From positions 123,854 to 187,853 of the forward strand of contig NZ_VORW01000006.1 in assembly GCF_007997215.1 (NCBI RefSeq): DNA of 64,000 bases. Reading direction: 5' to 3'. The notes under the pieces were generated by a model. It saw only the letters and a list, made by a program, of their open reading frames with translations, was not told the DNA's origin and did no database searches. This DNA is from Algoriphagus aquimarinus. Lineage in GTDB: Bacteria > Bacteroidota > Bacteroidia > Cytophagales > Cyclobacteriaceae. This document shows, piece by piece, positions 1 through 8,273 of this stretch; the stretch's first letter is position 1, and every line of letters starts with the position of its first letter. Made by a program: the position numbers and the translations under genes.

Positions 1-18
1 TATAATTACAACACATAA

Positions 19-357
19 TCATCCTATTGCAGTATTATCTCTTAGAATACGTTCAATTGCTTCATTTAGGGGTTTTTCATACTTGTAACTTCCCTCTGAG
101 ACGAAATTGAATTTTTTCAAAAAATTCTCCTTGCCTAATTTTAGAACTACATCCATAAAAAGTTCTTCAAAGAAAGAGGGGATAATGGAGTATACATTGT
201 CAGGTATAATAATTGAAACAGATTCAAATTCATTTTCTATTCGATTTATTTCACTTTTAACACGTGCCTTTCTGCCCAAATCTCTACCAGTAAAAACTTT
301 AGCTTTTGGAGTTCGATGATCCTCCAAGTTTATTACGTTATCATGACTAAATTTCAT
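19..357 (-). CDS. STAS-like (DUF4325-type) domain protein
   Basis: This 112-residue protein is probably a small regulatory partner of the ATPase gene just upstream. The N-terminal half has a GR-x-x-G motif at residues 24-28. Residues 57-67 match the STAS-like pattern in which small residues precede an F-x-E/D-E-L-F stretch, as in DUF4325 proteins. I chose the ATG at 357 because the domain starts right after it; the frame is open to an ATG at 393, but those 12 extra residues look non-conserved. The start lies 11 bp inside the end of the GHKL ATPase gene, so the two are translationally linked. An ATPase/STAS-like pair recalls anti-sigma kinase/antagonist switches, but that role is inference only. 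The family call comes from motif shape, not a search. Confidence 0.6.
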   Translation of the reverse strand: MKFSHDNVINLEDHRTPKAKVFTGRDLGRKARVKSEINRIENEFESVSIIIPDNVYSIIPSFFEELFMDVVLKLGKENFLKKFNFVSEGSYKYEKPLNEAIERILRDNTAIG

Positions 358-1771
358 TATCAAAATCATCTTCGTTGAACAATATTCGTGCACTTATTAA
401 TGTGCCAGGAAAATCTTCCTTTACGAATTTAACATAATTCTTATCAGGTAATTCAGCGATGTTTCCTGAATCATTAAAGGTCATAACTTGAAATTTTTCG
501 CCTTTGTCATTTAATTTATCCATTATTCCATATTTGCCATCAAAAATTATACTCGTATTACCAGATAAAATGGCCATTTTTGAAATGTCATCGACCGCTT
601 GAGAACCTCTTATATTAAAAAAACTTTCAATAAATCGAATAGATCCATTTCCTCTTTTTTTGTAAAGTTGTTTCGAAATAGTGGTAACTCCTTCTTGCAA
701 AGAATATAATGTCCACAGTGTTTCTTCTTCAAATTTTTTCCATTTAAAAAGCCCTCTAGAAGTATAGTCTTTTGAAAGTTGTTGCATCTTTTTAACTATA
801 TCCTTATTAGGGCAATCGGGATCTTTAAATTTAGAATAGATATTGTCTCCAAAATTTAAAATTGCAAGCCTAAAGATGCCATAATGTTCCTCTGTACCAT
901 TTGTTTCCTGAAAATATCCAATTGAAAATCTCTTTTGATTAGACGAATGTTCTTCAGCGTTAATTAATATCTCACTGATAACGGTGCATAAATCATCTAA
1001 TTTCTCAGGAGTTAAAAATTTATCCATTCTGCTCAAACAATCTAAGACGTAGTCAACCAACGTAGTTGTATCAATGTCTTTTTGCATTGATGCATCAGTT
1101 GAGTCTAAACTTGCAGGTCTTTCATATACGCACAAATTATATGGGATAATATCAGGGAAATCCCTCTTGTCATCATTGTGAATAGCAGGTGAACCTACTG
1201 AGAAAAGCATTTTAGATACATCTTCATTATTCAAGTTTAGACCTCCAATTCTCCTTACTTTTGGCCTTGTCTTCTTGTGTCTGCGACAGTTCCTATAAAA
1301 TGAAATGATGTCAAGTTGAATTATATCCAACAGAACTTGGGCACCTAAATCAACTCTTTGACATAAAGAATAATCCATTAGAATTTCGTCATGAGTTTGA
1401 AAAAGCAAAGCTCCAAATACTTCTCTTATAAACTTGTAACTAGGTTCTGGATTTTCGACAATTGAAAAAATCTTTGGTACAAGAAAATTACCATCAGCAT
1501 TTTGTGAAGATTCAAACAAATTATCTGCGCTAAACTGAGAATTTTCATTGCTTATGATATTGATAATATTTTGTGGCATCCATTGCTGAATGGCATTTTC
1601 TAATGAAAAATCTCCATCCAGTTCACTTTCAGCTTTACGGCTAAACCTATTATTTTGCTGTGCGCGTTTTTGCTCACGAATTCTACGTTTTTTTTGCTTA
1701 ATACGACTCTTTAACCTTCTTTGGTGCTTCTTTTTTGCCCTATTGATCGATAGGTGATATTCTTGATTCAA
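347..1771 (-). CDS. GHKL-fold ATP-binding protein
   Basis: This 474-residue soluble protein has a degenerate GHKL (Bergerat) ATPase in its C-terminal half. The N box is around E267 and N271 (ISEILINAEEH), a G1-like box is at 304-312 (ILNFGDNIY), a G2-like RGNG is at 373-376, and a closing strand PGTLISARI lies near 455-463. No HisKA dimerisation domain, membrane segment or receiver is visible, so it is not a classical sensor kinase. Residues 10-46 are extremely rich in Lys and Arg and could bind nucleic acid. The middle (about 90-240) is unrecognised. The start is TTG at 1771, because an in-frame TAA lies just upstream and the next Met is near residue 65. The gene overlaps the STAS-like gene. 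Regulatory or defence roles are both possible; neither is shown. Confidence 0.6.
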   Translation of the reverse strand: MNQEYHLSINRAKKKHQRRLKSRIKQKKRRIREQKRAQQNNRFSRKAESELDGDFSLENAIQQWMPQNIINIISNENSQFSADNLFESSQNADGNFLVPKIFSIVENPEPSYKFIREVFGALLFQTHDEILMDYSLCQRVDLGAQVLLDIIQLDIISFYRNCRRHKKTRPKVRRIGGLNLNNEDVSKMLFSVGSPAIHNDDKRDFPDIIPYNLCVYERPASLDSTDASMQKDIDTTTLVDYVLDCLSRMDKFLTPEKLDDLCTVISEILINAEEHSSNQKRFSIGYFQETNGTEEHYGIFRLAILNFGDNIYSKFKDPDCPNKDIVKKMQQLSKDYTSRGLFKWKKFEEETLWTLYSLQEGVTTISKQLYKKRGNGSIRFIESFFNIRGSQAVDDISKMAILSGNTSIIFDGKYGIMDKLNDKGEKFQVMTFNDSGNIAELPDKNYVKFVKEDFPGTLISARILFNEDDFDNEI

Positions 1772-1933
1772 GTATTATTTTTTAATGAAGTGGCCTAATG
1801 GCTATAACTTTTTTGATGATATGGTGAAACCGTATTTATTTTAGAAAGATAGATGATATTAAACCTTTTTTTATCTCACAATATCCCAACTATCTCCTTT
1901 CCTCACAATACCCAGTACAGGGTATATTCCTTA

Positions 1934-1971
1934 AAAAAAACCAGCGTTTATTAGAATCGACGCTGGTTTTT
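1934..1971 (-). terminator. Rho-independent terminator after the PLD-like gene
   Basis: Arms AACCAGCGT (1939-1947) and ACGCTGGTT (1960-1968) form a stem. Read on the minus strand, the stem is followed by a run of eight T. It sits 22 bp past the stop of the PLD-like gene. The A/T flanks on both sides could also let it work for plus-strand transcripts. Confidence 0.8.
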
Positions 1972-1992
1972 AGAAAGTGTGCCCTGATATTT

Positions 1993-2724
1993 TTATTCCT
2001 TTATATGTTTTGCAATATCTTCTGGCCAAATCACAAACTTCCCGTATTGGCCTTCTTTTTCAACACCACCAACTTCCTTTCCTTGTTTTGTAGTTATCCA
2101 ATCTTCATCTTTTTTATACATCAACTTTTTGTCGGTAAACCAACTATTTACTTTCCTACTGCTAATCCCTGTTATTTCAGATAATTCCTTTGTCGTTAAA
2201 AGTTTCGATTTCGATAGGTCTTTTGTTTTTTCAAAATTTGAAATTGTTTTCTCCGTTTCTTTTTCAATTTCTTTATCAACTTTTTTTACTGAAACTCTTA
2301 TTTCCTCACTTATTGTTAATAGTCTCTGGGCTTCCTCAGAAATATCTTTATACAATTCTGGATCTGTGTCTTTTGTGACATAAATCCCCATCTCGTCATT
2401 ATTTTGCTGAGAAAAAGAATACAAATTCATTGAGGTTACAATTGCTTCATTTTCATTCAAGTAGCATTTTGCATGAAGAGAATTGCAGAGACTTGTCCTA
2501 ATTCCTATTTGTTTTTCAAGCCAGTTGCTTTCTTCTACCTGAAGTTTATTTTCTCGGTAAATAATTCTAATGTCCCTTTTTTGAATATTTAGGTTTTCTA
2601 AATGGTCTTTGACTCTCTTATGGAATTGGAGATATGGACTTATTAAAATCAGTCTATCTTTTGTGTTTTTGATAAGCTCTTCAAGATGATATGAAATGCC
2701 TGTAGTGTTTAGAAATTTTGCCAT
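1993..2724 (-). CDS. PLD-like nuclease-fold protein with C-terminal DNA-binding-like region
   Basis: This 243-residue protein has one phospholipase D-type half-site. The motif is H84-x-K86 (LHAKCYLNENEAIVTSMN), with N100 in the position that follows the HxK strand and NNDEMGI after it. A single HKD-type motif implies that two chains form the active site, as in Nuc/BfiI-type nucleases. Residues 138-170 look like a charged coiled coil. Residues 175-240 (TKELSEITGISSRKVNSWF and a later tryptophan-containing strand) resemble a helix-turn-helix or winged DNA-binding module. There is no signal peptide, so it acts in the cytoplasm. It may be a restriction or DNA-processing nuclease. It has its own terminator and sits beside the GHKL/STAS-like pair, but nothing ties them into one operon. 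Confidence 0.7.
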   Translation of the reverse strand: MAKFLNTTGISYHLEELIKNTKDRLILISPYLQFHKRVKDHLENLNIQKRDIRIIYRENKLQVEESNWLEKQIGIRTSLCNSLHAKCYLNENEAIVTSMNLYSFSQQNNDEMGIYVTKDTDPELYKDISEEAQRLLTISEEIRVSVKKVDKEIEKETEKTISNFEKTKDLSKSKLLTTKELSEITGISSRKVNSWFTDKKLMYKKDEDWITTKQGKEVGGVEKEGQYGKFVIWPEDIAKHIKE

Positions 2725-2863
2725 TGTTTATTTACTTAATTTTTAGAAAAGTTGTCATTTCGAAAAAGTGACTCTAACATCTTTATAGTCAATTGTTTGC
2801 TTAGAAAAGTAGTTAATATAGCCGTTTGAGCGCTTTTTTAGCTCACGAATATGCCAACTAAAT

Positions 2864-3121
2864 TCATTTGACACAATACTCTTTATATGGTAAATTCTCT
2901 AAAAAATTTTGTGGAAACCTGTTTTCCCTCTTAGTTAAAATTCCTTTGACTACTTCTCCTTCCACATCCGTTAGTCGGTATCTTCTGCCCAGATGCTTGA
3001 AGGTGAGTCTCTCGTGGTCTATGCTGAATAGGTGAAGTAGGATTGCTTGCAAGTCGTGGACAGATACGGGGTCTTTGACCACATTGTAGCCGAAATCATC
3101 GGTCTCCCCATAGCTAACCAG
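2864..3121 (-). pseudogene. Remnant of a DUF1501-family protein (C-terminal end)
   Basis: The frame encodes a stretch beginning [12 protein letters not shown] near 3121 and running through [13 protein letters not shown] to [16 protein letters not shown] near 2935. This matches the conserved C-terminal end of secreted DUF1501 proteins, which are normally well over 400 residues. Upstream the frame runs into a TAG at 3140-3142 and no rest of the gene is visible. After about 2935 the sequence no longer resembles the family, and the frame closes at 2864. The first usable start codon is a GTG at 3082, inside the conserved block. I read this as the tail of a gene lost by deletion, not as a functional small protein. 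A DUF1553 partner, usual for this family, is also absent. Confidence 0.7.
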
Positions 3122-3196
3122 GCTTTTTTTGATAAGTGGCTAATTTCTTCTTTCTAAAAACCTAGGTTAAGATATCACTTAATCTTTAACCAAAAA

Positions 3197-3230
3197 AAAA
3201 ATCCCTCGGATTGCTCTAAGGGATTTTTTG
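3197..3230 (-). terminator. Terminator of purL
   Basis: Arms AAAATCCCT (3197-3205) and AGGGATTTT (3219-3227) form a hairpin with T tracts on both sides. It lies about 75 bp past the purL stop. Between the two is a short stretch with ATCGAA/TTCGAT-like words (about 3257-3300), typical of dispersed Bacteroidota intergenic repeats. Confidence 0.75.
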
Positions 3231-3302
3231 GTGTTTTGAAGTTCTGAATTTTTCAATCAGAAGAATATCGAATGATGAACGCCGAACATCGAATGTCGAA
3301 GT

Positions 3303-6300
3303 TTAAGAAGTGTGATTTTCAACCCAAAGGCGTGCGTTCACAAAAGCCTCCATCCAAGGTGTAAAGTCATCGCTTCTGTCAGCAGGGTAGTGCGCCCAGT
3401 TCCATGGCTTCAGGCTTCGCTCGATGTGTGGCATGATGGCTAGGTGGCGACCGTCGGCGGATGCGATACCTGCCGTAGCATGATCGGAACCGTTTGGATT
3501 GCCTGGGTAAGCCTCGTAGCTGTATTTCATCGCGAAGTTATAGTTGCTTTCTGCCTGAGGAAGTGAGAATTTACCTTCTCCGTGCGCTACCCATACGCCT
3601 AGTCTCTGTCCGCTAAGTGAGCCTAGCATTACAGATTCGTTTTGTGGGATGGTTACGTTCACGAAAGTAGATTCAAACTTATGGGATGCATTGTGCAGCA
3701 TCTTTGGTTTGTCTGCATGATCAGGAGTGACTAAGCCAAGTTCTACCATCAGTTGGCAACCGTTACATACGCCCAAACTCAAGGTGTCAGGTCTAGCGTA
3801 GAAGTTGTCCAGCGCTTGTTTAGCCTTGGGATTGTAAAGGAATGCACCCGCCCAGCCTTTGGCCGAACCCAGTACATCGGAGTTGGAGAATCCACCCACG
3901 AAGACGATCATCTGTACATCTTCCAGGTTTTCAAGACCTGCGATCAGGTCGGTCATGTGAATGTCCTTCACTTCGAATCCTGCCAACCAAAGGGAATAAG
4001 CCATTTCACGATCGCCATTCACACCTTTTTCACGGATGATCGCTGCTTTCGCCTTGCCTTTCTCAGTTCTGAATGGATTTAACCCAGCAGTTTCGAAACT
4101 GCCTTTCCAGCCTTCTGCAAACTCAAATGCAAGCGGCTGATTTTTATAATTGTCAAAGCGGTCTTTGGCAAGTTTCTCTCCGCTTTGCTTTCTGTCTAAT
4201 AAGTAAGAAGATCTAAACCATACATCACGAAGCTCAGCGATGTCCAGCGTCAGGTCTTTTCCTGCAAATTCAATGTTTCCGGAATCAGTCACTTTTGCCA
4301 GTTCTACATAATCAATATCAGCTTCCACCAATAAGGCTTCCACCGCATGAGTGTCTTCAACTTGAATTAAGATTCCTGGATTTTCGGCAAATAAAGCTTT
4401 CACTAGATCTGCTTCGTGCAAGCGATCCAGTTTCACTTTCAAGCCTACATTTTGAACTGGGAAACACATTTCCAAAAGGGCTGTTACCAAACCACCGGAA
4501 GAGATGTCGTGTCCTGCAAGGATCCAAGTCTGATCGATCAGGTCCTGAACGGCAGTAAATGCTTTCGCAAAATACCTAGGGTTTTTGACGTCTGGAGTTT
4601 CTGTTCCGACCTTATTCAAGGCCTGATAGAAGCTTGATCCAGCCAGTTTGAATTCGTCTTTAGAGAAATCTATGTACAGGATTCTACTTCCTTTGATAGG
4701 TTTCAGGGCAGTTTTCACTGTTTTCTGAACGTTGCTACATTCACCTACAGTGGAGATAATCACTGTTCCCGGAGAATAAACCGTTTTTCCGTCAGGATAT
4801 TTCTGAGTCATGGAAAGGGAGTCTTTTCCCGTAGGGATATTCACACCCAGATCAATCGCGAACTCAGAAACGGCTTCTACCGCTCTATATAGTCTGTCGT
4901 TTTCGCCTTTGTTTTTGGCTGGCCACATCCAGTTGGCAGAAAGGGAAATCCCTTGCAGACCGTCCTGAATATGTGCAAAAATCAAGTTTGTCATCGCCTC
5001 AGCTATCGCCAATCGGCTACCTGCTTCCGGATCTGCCAATGCTGCCACTGGTGCATGACCGATGGAAGTGGCGATTCCTTTGTTTCCAGTGAAGTCCAAA
5101 GCCATTACAGCCACGTCATTCAGTGGAAGTTGGATCTCACCGACGGTCTGCTGTGTTGCCACACGACCCGTCACGGATCTATCTACTTTATTTGTTAACC
5201 AATCCTTACAAGCTACCGCTTCCAGTTGCAATACCTCGCGGATATATCCCTGGATCAGATCAGCTTCATACCTTGCTTCCGCAAAAGAAGCGTTGGTGGT
5301 ATCATCTTCCAAAATGGTCTTAGGAGAAGAACCGAACATGTAGCTCAGGTTCCAGTCCACCGGCTTCTCGCCAGTTTTGCCATTTTCGAATTTGAAATGC
5401 ATATCTCCAGTCGTCTCGCCCACGACATAGAATGGCGCGCGCTCACGGTCAGAAATCTGATGTAAGGTATCTACGTCTTTTTTGCCAATCACCAATCCCA
5501 TACGTTCCTGAGATTCGTTTCCGATGATTTCCTTAGCGGAAAGGGTAGGGTCACCCACCGGCAATTTGTCGATGTGTATCGTTCCTCCGGCATCTTCCAC
5601 CAATTCAGAAAGGCAGTTCAAATGTCCGCCAGCTCCGTGATCGTGGATGGAAATGATTGGGTTGTTTTCGCTTTCAGCCATGGCGCGGATCACATTGGAA
5701 ACACGCTTTTGCATCTCAGGATTGGATCGCTGAATTGCATTTAGCTCAATCGCGTTTGAAAGTTCTCCGGTATTCAGGGAAGAAACAGCCGAACCGCCCA
5801 TTCCGATTCTATAGTTGTCGCCGCCCATGATCACAATCTGATCACCGGCTTTTGGCTCGTCTTTTTTAGTGTATTTGGCATTGGTGAAGCCCACGCCACC
5901 AGCCAGCATGATTACTTTGTCAAAACCGTGATGCTTGCCGTCTTCCTCATGCTCAAAAGTCAATAGAGATCCACAGATCAGTGGTTGACCGAATTTATTT
6001 CCGAAATCAGAAGCTCCGTTGGAAGCTTTGATCAGGATATCCATAGGAGTTTGGTAAAGCCAAGGACGCTCAGCGAGTTTGCTTTCCCAAGATCTTCCTT
6101 TCTCGGAACGAGGATAAGAAGTCATGTAAACCGCCGTTCCCGCCAAAGGAATAGAGGCAGTTCCGCCTGCCATACGATCTCTGATTTCTCCACCAGCTCC
6201 TGTGGCCGCGCCGTTGAAAGGCTCCACGGTAGTTGGGAAATTGTGGGTTTCAGCTTTAAGGGAAATTACTGTGTCAATCTCGCGGGTTTCGAAGAAGTCA

Positions 6301-6986
6301 GCCTGATGAGCTGTTTTCGGTGCGAATTGCTGTGCTTTTGGTCCACCGACAAATGCAACGTTGTCTTTGTAAGCAGAAGCGATACGGTTAGGATGCGCTT
6401 TTGCAGTTTCTTTGATGAGTTGGAAAAGCGTCTGTGGCTTTTCTACTCCATCTATTATAAAAGTACCGTTGAAAATCTTGTGACGGCAATGCTCAGAGTT
6501 CACCTGAGAAAAACCGAAAACCTCAGAATCCGTCAATGGTCTCTCCAATTGCTTGGAGACATTGTCCAAATAATCTACCTCTTCTTGGCTAAGTGCCAAT
6601 CCATTTGCCTTACTATATGCAGCTATGTCAGTGATCTCAACAATTGCTTCCGGCTGCAAGTGTATATCAAAAATCTCCTGATCAAGTCCATCAAACTTAT
6701 GCTGAAGCATAGGATCGATACTGTCACCTTCTGTTAGCGGGAAGAACTCCTCGATACGAATGACGCCAGGGACACCCATGTTTGCAGTGATTTCCACTGC
6801 ATTGGTTGACCATGGAGTAATCATTTCCTTGCGAGGTCCTGAATAGTTTCCGGTGAGCGATGGGTTGCTGATCGCTGTAGCTCCACCAAAAAGCCAAGTC
6901 AGCTTTTCTAAGTCTTCGGATGCGAAAGGTTGTGGAGATTGTACAGCGTAAACGGTTTTGAGAGGGGATTCAAAGAAGAAAATCAT
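3303..6986 (-). CDS. purL: Phosphoribosylformylglycinamidine synthase, single-chain
   Basis: This 1227-residue enzyme makes formylglycinamidine ribonucleotide from FGAR, ATP and glutamine, the fourth step of purine synthesis. It is the large single-chain form. An N-terminal linker is followed by two AIR-synthase-like halves, with the signature HCRHKIFNG and the stretch KAETHNFPTTVEPFNGAATG in the first. A class I-like glutamine amidotransferase occupies the last 250 or so residues. The nucleophile is C1074 (LGVCNGC) and the His/Glu pair is H1187/E1189 (PHIER). Length and motifs are normal and nothing is missing. The ATG at 6986 follows a good -7 element (TACCTTTG) by about 20 bp, so the leader is very short. 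The gene appears monocistronic, with its own terminator. Confidence 0.97.
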   Translation of the reverse strand: MIFFFESPLKTVYAVQSPQPFASEDLEKLTWLFGGATAISNPSLTGNYSGPRKEMITPWSTNAVEITANMGVPGVIRIEEFFPLTEGDSIDPMLQHKFDGLDQEIFDIHLQPEAIVEITDIAAYSKANGLALSQEEVDYLDNVSKQLERPLTDSEVFGFSQVNSEHCRHKIFNGTFIIDGVEKPQTLFQLIKETAKAHPNRIASAYKDNVAFVGGPKAQQFAPKTAHQADFFETREIDTVISLKAETHNFPTTVEPFNGAATGAGGEIRDRMAGGTASIPLAGTAVYMTSYPRSEKGRSWESKLAERPWLYQTPMDILIKASNGASDFGNKFGQPLICGSLLTFEHEEDGKHHGFDKVIMLAGGVGFTNAKYTKKDEPKAGDQIVIMGGDNYRIGMGGSAVSSLNTGELSNAIELNAIQRSNPEMQKRVSNVIRAMAESENNPIISIHDHGAGGHLNCLSELVEDAGGTIHIDKLPVGDPTLSAKEIIGNESQERMGLVIGKKDVDTLHQISDRERAPFYVVGETTGDMHFKFENGKTGEKPVDWNLSYMFGSSPKTILEDDTTNASFAEARYEADLIQGYIREVLQLEAVACKDWLTNKVDRSVTGRVATQQTVGEIQLPLNDVAVMALDFTGNKGIATSIGHAPVAALADPEAGSRLAIAEAMTNLIFAHIQDGLQGISLSANWMWPAKNKGENDRLYRAVEAVSEFAIDLGVNIPTGKDSLSMTQKYPDGKTVYSPGTVIISTVGECSNVQKTVKTALKPIKGSRILYIDFSKDEFKLAGSSFYQALNKVGTETPDVKNPRYFAKAFTAVQDLIDQTWILAGHDISSGGLVTALLEMCFPVQNVGLKVKLDRLHEADLVKALFAENPGILIQVEDTHAVEALLVEADIDYVELAKVTDSGNIEFAGKDLTLDIAELRDVWFRSSYLLDRKQSGEKLAKDRFDNYKNQPLAFEFAEGWKGSFETAGLNPFRTEKGKAKAAIIREKGVNGDREMAYSLWLAGFEVKDIHMTDLIAGLENLEDVQMIVFVGGFSNSDVLGSAKGWAGAFLYNPKAKQALDNFYARPDTLSLGVCNGCQLMVELGLVTPDHADKPKMLHNASHKFESTFVNVTIPQNESVMLGSLSGQRLGVWVAHGEGKFSLPQAESNYNFAMKYSYEAYPGNPNGSDHATAGIASADGRHLAIMPHIERSLKPWNWAHYPADRSDDFTPWMEAFVNARLWVENHTS

Positions 6987-7006
6987 GTCCTTTGGCTGGT
7001 AAGATG

Positions 7007-7014
7007 CAAAGGTA
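7007..7014 (-). promoter_or_regulatory. Bacteroidota -7 promoter element for purL
   Basis: The minus strand reads TACCTTTG here, an exact match to the Bacteroidota sigma-A element TAnnTTTG. It ends about 20 bp before the purL ATG. No clear TTTG-type -33 box was found at the expected distance. Confidence 0.6.
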
Positions 7015-7070
7015 CGGAATTGAGAGGGAGATTGAAAAATTAGTGTTCAGATTTCAGTCGTGAATATTCG

Positions 7071-7404
7071 TCATTGCGAAAGAGACGGAGGAGCTTGAAG
7101 CAATCTGTTATTATTTAGGAGGTACGAATTACGATTTACGAGATTACCGAAGAGTTGGGGTACTTTCTGGTTAGTTGAGCTTTGTCATTGAGCGACTCCC
7201 CCTTGATTCAAATGTTTTTTGTGTCAGTCCGAGCGGAGTCGAGGACTATGTTTTATGACTTCGACCGCGATTGGCGAGTCTCATGACTTGTGCCTATTCC
7301 AATGCAGTCTTCAGACTGCTATGTTGTGAAATTGAAATAGAAGTCAAGAGACTTCATTATCGTAGGTTCTTAAATCTACCGTCTTACTTCTTGTATCTAA
7401 TGTC
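7071..7404. repeat. Repeat-rich intergenic region between purL and the TetR gene
   Basis: The 624-bp gap 6987-7610 has no credible gene. It holds several short sequences of the kind dispersed in Bacteroidota genomes. A TCATTGCGA...GAAGCAATCTGTT word pair lies at 7071-7109. GTCAGTCCGAGCGGAG and its extension lie at 7223-7246. The AGTCTC/GACTTGTGCC element is at 7277-7319, and a TCTTACTTCTTGTATCTAATGTC-like stretch runs from about 7380. A plus-strand frame at 7271-7516 crosses these repeats and has no protein character. Confidence 0.55.
7277..7319 (+). repeat. Dispersed repeat, copy 1 (inverted copy at 58658-58701)
   Basis: The stretch from AGTCTCATGACTTGTGCC to GCAGTCTTCAGACTGC is about 43 bp. 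Its reverse complement recurs at 58658-58701 with only a handful of differences. The 3' end is a small inverted repeat, with arms GCAGTCT and AGACTGC around two bases. Confidence 0.7.
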
Positions 7405-7551
7405 TAACATCTATTGTCTTTTAAAATCTGACACTATATTTCTGGCAGTTTTAAATTTCAAAAAATTGACCCAGTGTTCAGCTACACCCACTTTTCTCTC
7501 TTATTTTTTTAACTAAGCCGAATATTGTTCGTTTTTGATACGGTGGAAACT

Positions 7552-7581
7552 TTTGCTTTGATGAAAGTTTCTGTAGTTTTG
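7552..7581 (+). promoter_or_regulatory. Predicted promoter of the TetR-RND pump operon
   Basis: TTTG at 7552-7555 and TAGTTTTG at 7574-7581 are separated by 18 bp. They match the -33 TTTG and -7 TAnnTTTG elements of Bacteroidota promoters. Transcription would begin near 7588, about 23 bp before the TetR start. Confidence 0.55.
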
Positions 7582-7610
7582 AAGCTTATAATTTGAGTTG
7601 ATTAGCATAA

Positions 7611-8210
7611 ATGAAAGAAAAGATTTTACTAATAGCCAGTGAACAGTTTAGCCAGTATGGTGTTAGAGCCATTACGATGGAGGATATTGCTCGTTTGGCA
7701 GGGATTTCCAAAAAGACCATCTATCAAGAGTTCAAAGACAAGAAACACCTGGTTAAAGAGGCATTTTCAATGGCTTTGAAAGAAGATCAAAATAGGCTCA
7801 ACAAAATCATGGAGGCTGAGGATGGAGTAATTGAGCACTTGGTATGCACATCCAAAATGGTGCGAGAGCGTTTGTCTGCGTTAAATCCCATGGCTTTACT
7901 TGAGATCCAAAAGTACTTCCCGGAAGTTTGGGAGATGTTCAATCAATTCAAAGAAGAAATTATTGTGACAGATCTCGTCAATGTCATTGAAAAGGGAAAG
8001 GCACTTGGCTATTTTCGTCCTGAAATCAATGCGAAGATCTTGGCGAATATGAGAATAGATCAAATCAGCGCTGCTATGAATCCATCCAACTATGACCGAA
8101 GAGATTTTAGTTTATTAACACTGCATATGGAAATGTTAGATCATTTCTTACATGGTATATTTACCGAAAAAGGTAGGCAGGCATATTTGCAAAAGCATAA
8201 TTCTTACTAA
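7611..8210 (+). CDS. TetR/AcrR-family transcriptional regulator
   Basis: This 199-residue DNA-binding repressor has a TetR_N helix-turn-helix at about residues 5-50 (ITMEDIARLAGISKKTIYQEFKDKKHLVKEAF). A helical ligand-binding domain of unknown specificity follows. It is the first gene of a set that continues with TolC-like, adaptor and RND genes, all on the plus strand; the gap to the TolC gene is 63 bp. By analogy with AcrR-type arrangements it probably represses its own operon until the pump substrate binds. The operator is not obvious by eye. A second TetR of similar build lies at 23269, away from any pump. Confidence 0.9.
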   Translation: MKEKILLIASEQFSQYGVRAITMEDIARLAGISKKTIYQEFKDKKHLVKEAFSMALKEDQNRLNKIMEAEDGVIEHLVCTSKMVRERLSALNPMALLEIQKYFPEVWEMFNQFKEEIIVTDLVNVIEKGKALGYFRPEINAKILANMRIDQISAAMNPSNYDRRDFSLLTLHMEMLDHFLHGIFTEKGRQAYLQKHNSY

Positions 8211-8273
8211 TCAACTTCTATAACTGCCCTTTGCTGGCGATTACTTAAAATCAGACTCTTTTTAGATTTAATC

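Noticed and set aside
347..1771. Calling the GHKL protein a two-component histidine kinase
   Set aside because: It has no HisKA phospho-acceptor helix, no membrane part, no HAMP domain and no response-regulator partner. Only the ATPase boxes are seen.
5985..6737. A 250-codon plus-strand frame inside purL
   Set aside because: It is antisense to a strongly supported, fully conserved PurL segment. Its translation is Cys/Ser/Arg-rich with no domain character, as expected of a shadow frame.
7271..7516. An 81-codon plus-strand frame in the purL-TetR gap
   Set aside because: It crosses several dispersed repeat words and has no domain, start context or protein-like composition.
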